Of a stretch of DNA of 64,000 bases, positions 34,001 through 46,000 are shown piece after piece. Location: the NCBI RefSeq assembly GCF_018320785.1, contig NC_054869.1, positions 12,658,698 to 12,722,697 on the forward strand. The letters run 5' to 3'. Made by a program: the position numbers and the translations under genes. The notes under the pieces were generated by a model. It did not search any database. It saw only the letters and a list, made by a program, of their open reading frames with translations, and was not told where the DNA came from. How positions within the stretch are numbered: position 1 is the stretch's first letter; the number at the start of each line of letters is the position of its first letter. The DNA comes from Cheilinus undulatus (Eukaryota > Chordata > Actinopteri > Labriformes > Labridae).

Positions 34001-37000
34001 ATTGGATTTACTCTTAAGGTATGAAATTAAGGCTCTTTTATCGGGATCTAGGACCAAGAAATCTCATCGGTTATCCTTGATTCAAAGTGTAAATTTATGA
34101 AATGTTAAAAAAAAATACCTCACATTCACAAGCATGGTATAAGATGAGGCCTAATGGCCTGAACCTTTAACTAATAACCTAAGAATTTAAAACGATTTAT
34201 CTGTGAGTCATAGCGGACAAGTGCGAAGAATTTGAAGCCAAACCCTCAAATAATTCTAAAGGTATCCTTTTCATAGAAATGTCCTTGAAAAAAGCTGAAC
34301 ATGAGGCCCTTTAACCTGTGAACCCCAAAATCTAATCAGTTCATACTTGTGGTGGGATGAACTTTTGTGCAAAAGGTGAAGAAAATCCAACAGAGTGCTC
34401 TTGAGATGTCCTGTCCATGAGAACTGACCCGATGGATGGACAACCAAAAGACATAATGCCTCAGGCCTCGGCTATCACCAGAGCAGAGGCATAAGTAGAC
34501 AAAGAAATAGGGAGAAATTAAGCTGATGAGCTAAAACTAGAAACTGTTAATGAGGTTTCTTTATGTTTTGTGTATGTTTGCCTGCTTTTTCAATGAAAAT
34601 TTTATGTAAAGCAAACTAAATGAATATGTAAGAAAAAACAGAAATTAATTATCGATAAAAAGCAAACAGGAACTTGGCAGAATAAACCCACATAAATGAC
34701 AAATAAGAGCTGAGTGTTTTTTAATAACAGTTTTAATGGACCTTCTGGGTATTATGTTGATTTCCTTGAATTATAATTAAAATTATCCAAGTGTGTTCAC
34801 ACGAAAATTAAAACATCTTTCCAAATTTTGATTTTGTGAGTGAGTATTAGAGCATCAATCCTGTAAACAAGTCAACAAAGTCAGGAGTTTTAATTAGAAA
34901 GTAATGTGTGATAGTGAAGTGCCAGTGAGACCTGAAAAGTGAGAAACAACTGCTTTTAAAGTCAGAGAGACTCAACAGGATGGTCCAAATTAAAATGATA
35001 AGTAGAATCATTGTCAGCAGTATGAAATCTAAAGACAGAAGAATGTTAAATGTAGATGTAAAAAATTGCAGGAAGGAGCTTGTCTGTAGATAACATCACA
35101 TCTTACCTGGCAGGACAGTGTTGCAGGTTACATTTTTCAATAGTATCTGGAGCAGCATCAGTCGTACATTCAGAGTCCGGAACCATCACCACTTCACCTC
35201 CTCGTTCCTGAACGCACCCCACAGGACGCACTCGCTCTCCTCCACCACAGGAGGCGCTGCAGGGCCCAAACATCCCTGTTTCCCACCTGTAAGACAGTGA
35301 ATTATTCATGAGTGCCAGTTTGTGCTGAGCTGCTTGTGTGCATCAGTTCATCTGGAGAGAACAGTATGAACCTTACCTGGGGGGACAGGGCGAGAGCTCA
35401 CAGGGTGTGGGTGGTAGAGAGGATGGAGGGGGGGATTCACAACTCTGTTCCTCCAAATGATTGTTTGTCTGTTCATCTACACAGACATGTAAATGCTTCT
35501 GCACACCTGTCAAAAATGTGTTTATTTATGGAGACAGAAAAATACTTTCACAAATAAGATTCAATTAAAAAAGCCCTACAAAGATGAACATCTTTAAATT
35601 TTAATTTTACTTTGTTTTCATTAGATAGCTAGCACAATTTGGTTGTTTTTTTAAGGACTCCACCTCTGTATCTTGAGAACAACATTTCCGGTTTCAAATG
35701 AGTGAATTTCCCAAGATCTCCCAGCATCTCTTGAATTCAGCTCAGGTTCCTCCCATTTCTCTGGATCTTTGCTGAGATCTTTCTATACCTTGATTGGCAT
35801 CTACCTGTGCTAAATTAAATTGATTGGACACGATTCAGAAAGGCACACACCTCTCTATAGAAGGCCTCACAGCTGACAATGCATACCAGAGCAAAAACCA
35901 AGCCATGAGGTCAAAGGAACTGCCTGCAGAGCTCAGAGACAGGATTGTTGACAGGCACAGATCTGGGGAAGGCTGCAAAAACTTTTCTGCTGTACTGAAG
36001 GTCCCAATAAGGAAGTGGCCTCCATAATTCTTAAATGCAAGAAGTTCAACATAACCGAGATTCTTCCAAGAGCTGGTCACCTGGCCACACTGAGAAATCG
36101 GGGGAGAGGGCCCAAGTAAGAGGGGTGACCAAGAATCCAATGGTCACTCCATCTGAGCTCCAGAGACCCTATGTGGAGATGGGACAAAGTTCCAGAAGGA
36201 CAACCATCACTGCAGCCCTCCACTGATCTGGGCTTTATGGCAGAGTGGTTAGACAGAAGCCTCTTCTCAGAGTGAAACAAATGAAAGCCCGCTTGGAGTT
36301 TGCAAAAAAAAAAGCACCTGGAGGGCTCTCAGACTGTAAGAGACAAGATTCTCTGGACTGATGAAACCAAGATTGAACTGTTTGGCCTCAGTTCTGATTG
36401 TTATGAGTGGAGGAAACCAGGTGCTACTCATCACCTGCCCAATACCATCCCAACAGTAAAACATGGTGGTGGCAGCATCATGCTGTGGGGGTGTTTACAG
36501 CAGCAGGGACTGGGAGACTGGATGTAAAGAGATATCCTCAATGAAAACCTGTTGAGCAGCACTCAGGACCTCAGACTGGGCCTAAGGTTCACCTTCCAAC
36601 ATGACAATGAGCACACAACCAAGACAACACAGGAGTGGCTTAGGGGCTGAGAATGTCTGTAATTGCTGCAAAAGATGCTTCAACTAAGTTGTAAGTAGAG
36701 AGTCTAAATACTTATGTCGATGTGATATTTCATTGTTTTCCTTTACATTAATTTGCAAAAATATCTAAAATCCTTTTTTATTTTGTTATGATGGGGTACT
36801 CATTGTGGATTAATGAAAGAAAATATGAGTTTCAACCATAGTAGCATCAGGCTGCAACACAACAAAACTGAAAAAGTGAAGGGGGGGCTTAATACTTTCT
36901 GAATGCAATGTATATTTCTAATTCTATTTAACAATTTGTGTTTCTTTCTATTTTGTGTCTTTAAAGCATGATTATTTATTAAATTAATTCAGTAGACATC

Positions 37001-40000
37001 TGATGGTACTTTTGAGAGGAAAATCAATCTGGCATGTACAGTTCCAATGTTTGTATGAGGAAAAAAACACTGTAAATAGGTTAGAAAAGGCTTTATCCAA
37101 ACAGTCAATTTTTTCAACACAAATGGCTCCCTTTTTTAATCTTATTTATACAAGGCATTTGCTCCAACATCAAGAAAGCAAAGATTATGATGCAAATCAC
37201 CCTGTGAAATTAGAACATTCACATGGACTATTTTATGTTTTGCTACTTACCTGAGCCACAGGAAACAGAGCAGGGTGTTGTGATGACAGCCCATTTGCCC
37301 TTAGGTTTGCTGTCACTGATTCTGGCTGGTGAGTAGAACTGATAGCTTATATTTGGATTTGTTTTCTCTCCATATTCTTTACCGTACTTGCGGTAAACCT
37401 GTAAAAGGTAAAAAATGTGCATTCGTTTTTCCAATCTGGATTTCTTTTTGTGTCTTCTTCAGAGATATAGAGTTAGTTTTTCATTTATTTGGCCTCAGCT
37501 GAACAAAATTTGTTCAAATTCTGAATCAGACATGAAATCACACACATCAAAAATGTCCTCTGTCTGACCTGTACGTGTATCTCTTCCTGCAGTGGCCCAG
37601 ACAGAAGCAGCTCCTCCATCTCAGGCAAAAGATCAGGGGTGAGGTGGAGGTGATACTCCAGGCGGTTATCATCCAGTGGGGAGGGATGGGTCATATTCAG
37701 TGCCATGCTGCCCATACCAGACACAATGTACTGATCCCCAACCTTTACAGCTGTGGACACAAATTTGTAAGATTTTTTCTGCCTTTTTGCTTTTTATGAT
37801 AGGACAGCTGAAGAGAGACAGGAAATGTGGGGAGAGAACCAGGAGCTAGACATCTATCAAAGAGCTAAGGCTGAGAGTGGAACCTGCGCCTGAAGCAGCA
37901 AGGACTGTATCAGCTGAATATGCTCTGCCAGCAGAGCTGACCAGGCACCCCAGGCACATCATCATCAAAATGTAGCCCTGCTTACTCTGATTTAGAAGCT
38001 GGAATGATGACACTCACCCATGTGTGTGAAGAGGGGTGCCATGTTGACAATATGAACCTGAGTGGCGTTCACTGGCAGAGAGAGGAAGGTGGTGTACTCT
38101 GAAACAGAAAGGAATGTAACATAATTGAGGGAATAACATACAGAATTCCGGGTTTTAGACTTTTTTACTGATCAAACTAATCATTCATTTTGTAACAAAC
38201 TGTTTAAGAAAATCAATTCTAAAACACTGGAAACAATATATTTTAAGTGCCTTTATATGTTATATCCATGCTGTGCAGCTGTCCTTGTGTACATGCTAGA
38301 ACAACTGAACCTTGCCGAAGCCCACCTCTTGCAGGTGTACCAGGGCCAGGGAGGTACTATGCCTTAGGGAGCACTTACACTAGTCAAGCAAACTGGACTT
38401 TGAGGCTCAAGAGTGCTTGGGCACAGTATGGATTACCTTGTCTGAGTGCATCAGGAGGACTTTATTTCCAGTAAAAAACCCTTATATGAGGTTATTTGGT
38501 AGCGTTGTTGATCAATCTGGGTCTAAATCCTGACATCTCAGCATACAATTTCTACATATTGTGCCTGAACTATGCATAGAACTGCCTTCTTCAGGTTGAA
38601 ACCTGGCTATAGCATTTGAATTCTTCTATGGGATGATCTGGAGGTGACATGTGGTGCTAGCTTTGTCACCACAGAGCTCAACAGTGACCACCCACCTCTC
38701 AAGAGGCTGTGGTTTCATAAGTAAACTTCTCCATTCAAGTCCTCTGTAGTAAAAATGATCATCAACTTGTAGCAGCCTCTGTAAACATTTTCATAGTGCC
38801 TGCTGACTCTGCCAATCAGAGACATCAATGTGACATTCTAAGATTGTGGGTAGCATAGTCCTTTTCAGGTCGGGTCGGAGATGGGAGGTTCTGTTGCCTG
38901 TGCTGTTCTGGCCTCCTGATGGCCCATGCCCCATCTCATATCCACTATGGAGAAAATTACAGTGCAGCCAGTACTCCCAGAATGCTTTGCTGCATACTCC
39001 AACTCAAGCATGTGTGCAGCAGAGCAAAAATGGAAGATGTCAGCATTTATAAAACAGTTTATTCTCCCTTAATGTATTAAATTCATCCACAAAATGACAA
39101 TGGCAGTTTACTTATCAGTAGCTACACAATATCAAGTGCAGTTTTCTACATATAATTAAGGATTCCTCTTCCTGATGGTCTTATTTGCTTTTGTACTTCA
39201 TATGGACACATTACTATTAATTCTATTCTGTTTTATAGGCAGATAAAACTCTTCACAAGGGCTTTAAATAAGTCATAGATAATCCAAAAAGTGTATTTGC
39301 TGCTATAGAATCTGCTGAATAATGATCTATAGTTGTTTTCTACCTTTAGCTTGTCCGCCAGTGTAGGAGGCCGAGGTCAAACTGCAGGTTGATCCATCTC
39401 CTCCACACACTCCACACACATCCCTCACTTTCCCTGAGAGCAGCACACCATCACAGCCAAACAGCTGACCAGAGACAAACAGAAGACGTGTTAGTCTGAG
39501 AGTAATGAACAAAGTGTGTAAGCCTAAGCATGCATCTTTTTTCTGCCATGCTCACTCTCACTGAGTCATCTCTACCTGACATCTCCCTCTCAGACAGGCA
39601 GCTGTGGAGCCAAACGGAGGCGGGTCATCAGACTCACAGCGAGTACCGTCCACAAACTGAGATCCTCGGCTCACAATGAAGTCTTCTCCTTCGGACTGGC
39701 ACATCAGTCTGCACTGCTCATCCCCTGGTTATGATGAGAGAAGGTTTTTAGATTTTTCCCTTTATATGTGGAAAAAAAAGGCTTTCTAAAAGCTTACCTT
39801 TTGCAAAGCCTACAGCAGGGGCCCAGGTGTAGAAGGAGGCAGTGTTTGGTTGCAGGTAGAGAGGTTGGAGGTCTGTTTGGGAACACTGCTCTGCCATGAA
39901 ATCCAGCTGGGTGCTCTTGCATGGCTGCAGAAATATTTTCAAAAGTACAGAAGTACTGATATATTTGTAGCTCCTGACACATCTATACCTTCAGCCACCA

Positions 40001-43000
40001 TATAAGCATTCTGTGCAGGACACTTTTCTTTTATCTAAAATTGATTTTGAGATTATCTGACTTTGCCCCGAGCTCATGGTCCAACTTTTAAATGACTTCT
40101 GTGCCTCTGAGTCTCTGGGTCATCATCAATCCATCAATCCTCCTACTTTCTGGAGGCTTCTTAGTGAAACTTTGACTGCTCATTACTCAAAAAAGATGAA
40201 TCAAAGTGGGATGATTCCAGGTACAATGATCCACTGAGTAAACAGTGCTGACCGACTATATAAAAGCCCATTGTAAACAAAACATGAGCAAGAACCTACC
40301 TGCTGGTGACAAAGTTCAGCTTCAATATCCGGGCCCTCACATTCATTCCCTCCAAAAGCAGGTCTAAAAAAATGACACAGGAAATCTTAAAGTAGCACTA
40401 AAATAGGCTAAGATGAACAAGTTTCCTTATATGAGTTGCTTTTAATACCTTGGGTTATTGCACTTTCGTGTGCGATGAGTGACTCCCCCGCCACATGACC
40501 GTGAGCATGGGGTGAACTCCGACCAGCTGGACCAGGAGCCATGCACCACCACAGACAAGCTGAGCTCATCTAAGGACACACAACGCCCCCTCAGACACCA
40601 CTGCAAAAGAGGAAAGCACATCATAAAAAGACAGGAAACTGGAGAAACGATTGCACCAAAATGACTTAGATGTGGGGGAATAGTAACCTGATTAGGAGCA
40701 CACTCAGTCCCATCCAGCAGAGGGACAAGGAGACGTTTGCAAGAGCTGTCATCATCAGGGTTAATGTGACAAGACAGGGCACGGCAAGCTGGCTGGTGGA
40801 AAAGGAGACAGAAACAGTAACTAAATGTAGTCATACTGTGTTTGTAATGTAAGATGCCATCTGGTGGAAAGACGATGCTATTGCAGCTGACTCACCAGGT
40901 CAGGGTTGGTGAAGGAGCAGGCTCTGGCAGAGCTTCCGAAAGCTATTCGGCACTGATCATCAACTCCATAATATAGTCCAGGTTTCCAGTCCTGCAGGGA
41001 GCCTCCCAGAGCTGGCAGGTCCTTAACACACTCAGCTTTACCTTCACTGTAAGCATGCATATAGTAGTTATTTTAGACATAAGAACAAAAGCAGACATGG
41101 ATTATAATGGACTTTGATTTGAATAGACTTTGATTAATATGGAGTTGCCCCCTTTTGTAGCTCTTCTTGAAAGGCTTTCTTCAGTGTTTCTATAGGAATT
41201 TGTGTCCATTCATTCTGTAGAGCATTCATGAGATCAGGCACTGATGTCAAACGAGAAGGCCTGGCCCATAATCTCTGTTCCAGTTCATCCAAAAGGTGCT
41301 CGATGGGGTTTAGGTCAGGACTCCGTCAAGGTCTTTTACACAGAACTCATCAAACATGTCTTTACAGTCCTTTCTTTGTGCACAGGAGCACAGTCGTGTT
41401 GGGGTAGAAAAGGGCCTTCTCCAAACTGTTGCCACAGAGTTGGAAGCATAGCATTGTCAAAATTGTCTTGGCATGCTGAAGTATTAGGATTGCTCTTTAC
41501 TGAAGGTAAGTACAAAACAAATATGGGCATCTCAGCTGAAACTGTATAATGTGCCTGTAAAAAGTAGTCACCCCTTTGGGTGTTTTACCCTTTTATCGAT
41601 TTTATAAATCAGTCATGGTCAATATAATTCAGCTTTTTTTGACAAAACAATACAAGATAACCTCTTAATTTCAAAGTGAATACAAATTTCTGAAAGTAGT
41701 GAAAATTAAACAAATATATGCACTGTATAAGTTACTGCATAAATAATTACCCCCTTTAAGTCGGTATTTAGTAGGTGCAACGGCTGCAATCACAGCACTG
41801 AGTCTGCACATCTGGACACTGTTACTTAACTCCATTCTTCTCTGCAAAACTTCTCAAGCTCTGTCAGGTTTTTTTCAAGTCCAGCCACAAATTCTGTAGT
41901 GGATTGAGGTCTAGGCTTTGTCTCAGCCACTCCAGAACATTCACCTTGTTGTCTTTAAACCATTTCGATGTATCTTTCACTGTATGCTTCAGGTCATTGT
42001 CTTACTGGATAACAAATCTTCTCCCAAGCATAGTTCTCTTGCAGACTGAATAAGATTATCCTCCAGGATTTTCCTATATTTTGCCACATTCATTTTACCC
42101 TCTAACTTTACAAGCCTTCCAGGGCCCGTTCTCAAGAGGCATCCCAACAGCAAGATGCTGCCAGCACTGTGCTTTACAGTGGGGATGGCGTGTTTGTGGT
42201 AATGTGCTGTGTTTGGTGTGTCTACCAAACATGGTGTGTTGTCTGGTGGCCAAAAACACCATTTTGGTCTCATCAGACCAAAGACCTTTCTTCCACTTGA
42301 CCATGGAGTCTCCCACATGCTTTTTGGTGAGCTCTAGTCCAGATTTAATCTGAGTTTTCTTCAACAGTAGTCATTGGGGTGAATACTTTTCTAGGCACTG
42401 TAAGTCTGCGATGTTAAGACAGCATGCAGTTTCCTGCAGAAACAAGAAATTTGGCAAAATATGGTGCCTCAGACTTTTTGTTTTTTCATATATCCAAACA
42501 GGGGTCGATATGTTGGATTTTTATATCATATTATGTCATGTCATATCCTGTTGTATTGTACTGAAATTCTAAATTCCGTAATTGCGACACCCCTAATTTC
42601 TATTCATGTGATTGTATTAATGTCACAAAAATGGCATTATCAAACTCTTTTTTTTCACTATCCAAAAAGGTGTCAATATTGTTGGATTTTTGTATCATAT
42701 CACATTGTGTCACATCATCATATCTTATCGTATCATACATCATACCATATCAAATTCCATAGTATCATATCATATCAGAGTTCACAATTCTGGTATTATG
42801 ACATCCCGAATTTCTATCCTTGTGCTCATATTAATGCCACTAATAAAACAATAACCTTTCTGAATATGTAAAAAGGAGATCTATAAAACAGCCTGAGGGA
42901 AAATATTAATATAAGAGCTGCCAAAGGAAAGGCCTTTCAGTAGCATCAGGCCTGCATGATGAATGAGAATCTTTGTCCTGCACAGCTGCTCTGCACAGGT

Positions 43001-46000
43001 GAGCCCACCTGAAGAATGTGAACAGCTGCTGTCTGCTGCAGGAGGACCAGGTCAGATCCACACTGTTGTAGCCGCCGTCAGAGGCCATCATGAAGCCGCT
43101 CCTGCCGCAGGTGTTTCCCACCCCGTCGTGGTTGATCCCAAAGCTGCGTGAACGGAATATAAAACACCAGCAATATAAATCTCTATTGCTATATCAGGAA
43201 GCTATCTTAATGACGTTTTTTAAAGTCTAATTTTTTTGGTTGGTGGTGATTTTTAAAGTTTTCACTCCATTGTGTGGCAGAACCGCTCGATGCAATTAAA
43301 TTTTAAGAGTCTCCTCTCTGAGGGTTTGCTTCATTAAACGCTCTGTTGTTACTGCTCTCTGTACTCAGAATGATTCACTTTATTCTATTAACCATACAAC
43401 ATTAAACTGCACTTTTAATATCTTTTTCAGTCTTTGATTGCCTTATAATTTATGAAAGTGTTCCCAGACAGGCGTATAATCTTTGTTACTTATTATGAGT
43501 AAAATATTAAATGTGCTTAAAGTAAAAGCTTTCTTGACACAAAGTTAATGCCAAATTTCTACTAAAACTTTTATTGGACACTTTATTCTACATACATGTT
43601 TCATTCTGTGTTTGCCTTAGTGTAGTCTCATAGTTCTGGATATAGCTTGATTTGCTGTGAACTGCCTGCAATGCTTTCTGGATTAAAATGGACTTTAAGT
43701 TAAAGTAGTATGGAAGCCCTGTATGGACATGCATTTTAAATCTCTATTTACTCTATTTTCCCATGAAATCAGGTACATTTAAGTTGTTTTCTTAAAATCC
43801 TGACTTATAGTTGTTGTCATTTCAGGATAACACTGGTGTTTTGTTATTATACAGACAGATTTATCTCATCATCTTGAGAAAACAAAGCTTGTTTTCCTTT
43901 CATAGCACAATAATTTTTGGTGATCTACAAAAAAGCAATCATCTGATCACCATAGTGATTCAGAGGCCTCAGGCAAAGAGCAATAAGAGACTCTTCTTCA
44001 CTTAGCTAAAAGCAATCATAGCTTTTGAAGAAATAAACATTCTGAAGCATCCCCTCAATTAAGAAAGCCACTGAACTTTAAAGCATATTCTCAGTAATCT
44101 ACACTAAGAACCCCATCATGACTAAGTGAAAACAGGATTTTAAAATCTGTGTAAAATTATCAAAAGAATAACACTGAAATATCATCTTCAGGTTCCTCCT
44201 ATTTCTCTGGACCTTTGGAGTCCACCTGCCCACTTGGAGCCCACTTTGCTTTCACATGGAGGTTTTTTCAACCTGTGGGTTTTCAAGTGGGCCTTCATGT
44301 GTTTTGCACTGAGGAATGTCTTCTATTTGGCCACTGTGCCATAAAGACCAGATCAGGGCTGCAGTGATGGTTGTCCTTCTTTACCTTGGTCACATCTCCA
44401 CACAGGACCTCTGGAGCTCAGTCAGAGTGACCATCAGGTTCTTGGTCACCTCTCCTACTAGGCCCTCTCCCCCAGTTGCTCAGTTTGACTGGGTGACCAG
44501 CTCTTGGATGAGTCCTTGCCAATTAAAACTTCTTCCACTTGAGAATAATGGAGACCACTGTGCTCTTGGGAAACTTCAGTGCAGCAGAACTTTCTTTGGC
44601 AGCCTTCCCCAGATCTGTGTCTGTCAACAATCCTGTCTGTGAGCTGTGCAGGCAGTTCCTTTGATCTCATGGCTTGGTTTTCGCTCTATTTTGCATTTTC
44701 AACTGCGAGGCCTTCTATAAAGAGCGATGTTTCCAAATCATTTCCATCAATTTAATTTACCACAGGTGGACTCCAATCATGGTGTGGAAACATCTCAGCA
44801 AAGATAAAGAGAACTGGGAGGAACCTGTGCTAAATTTCAAGTGCTGTTGCAAAGTGTCTGAATACTTATGTCAATGTGATATTCCATTTCTTTCTTTGTA
44901 ATGAGTTTGCCAAAAAATTCAGTTTTCACTTTGTCATGATGGGGTACTGAGTGTAGATTTATAAGAGAAAAACATATTTTTTTAACTGTAGCATCAGGCT
45001 GCAATGTGACAAAATCAGAGGAATTAAAGAGGGGTCTGACTGCTCTCTGAATGTAATGTACTTAGCCTACTTGTCGCTTCTTACACGGTTAACAATATAA
45101 GTCAGGATTTCCACATCCCTCAAAGCAAGGCCTAAGTTATACAAATTGACAATATGTTCTTTTTATAGGTGTAATAAGTTTCTATGTGACATCAATTGGA
45201 AATTGCTGGTTATCATGGGAAAACAGTAACTTAAATAAGGGGATGCATGTCTACTTAAGGCCCCCATAAAACGAGTAAAGTAAACTCAGCAGGTATTTAA
45301 GATTTCAAACCTTTTTATCCAATACACACCAAAGATCAAGACAAAATCTCAAGGCACACTTAATTCATATCGATGCAAACAGCCTCTTTTACACATGTTA
45401 CAGTATCTTTGATTGACATTGGGGTTATTTTTGTTACCTATTATTATTTTTCCTTTTTATGATTCTGTCTTAGCCAAATTTTAAAATTCTGGTTTTCTAT
45501 TTATTGTGCGGTAGATGTGCTTACAGCATGGACATTTGACAAACTTCCCTTTAAGGATAAGCTTCATCAAAACAGTCCTATCTTATTGTTCTCTGTCTTC
45601 AAAATGATTCACTTATATTTTAAAAGAAGTTGTATTGAATATAATGATATATGAGATCTTCAATGAAAAGAGTGATATCATTTTGTTGTTATGATGGGGA
45701 AAAATATGAAACATCTCAAGGGAAAGATTTATAATATTAGGCCATGATTTATCCATTCTTGGACACTCTCTTCTCCTTATACATGTCTTGTGGTACTCTT
45801 GGTCTATACAGTCATGGACGAAAGTATTGGCACCCCTGGATTTTTTCCAGAAAATACACCATTTCTCCCAGAAATTGTTTCAATTATTATGGTTGGGGCT
45901 GACACTTTTGCACCCTGAGTCTGCAGGACAGCCTGAATTTGTGTGGAAGTTGACTGAGGATGTTTATCCACCATTCCAACTATCCTGTGTTGTATTCTTT

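Larger units (their letters stand above)
31901..35106 (-). other. adamts13 intron 19
   Basis: A 3.2-kb intron between the TSP1-3 and TSP1-4 exons. It contains a LINE 3' end (32,185-32,440) and a degenerate tandem array (about 32,100-34,430). The remaining 700 bp show no recognisable feature. Confidence 0.85.

Noticed and set aside
42461-42871. 136-codon plus-strand open frame
   Set aside because: It crosses a CATATCA-rich tandem duplication; composition explains the lack of stops.
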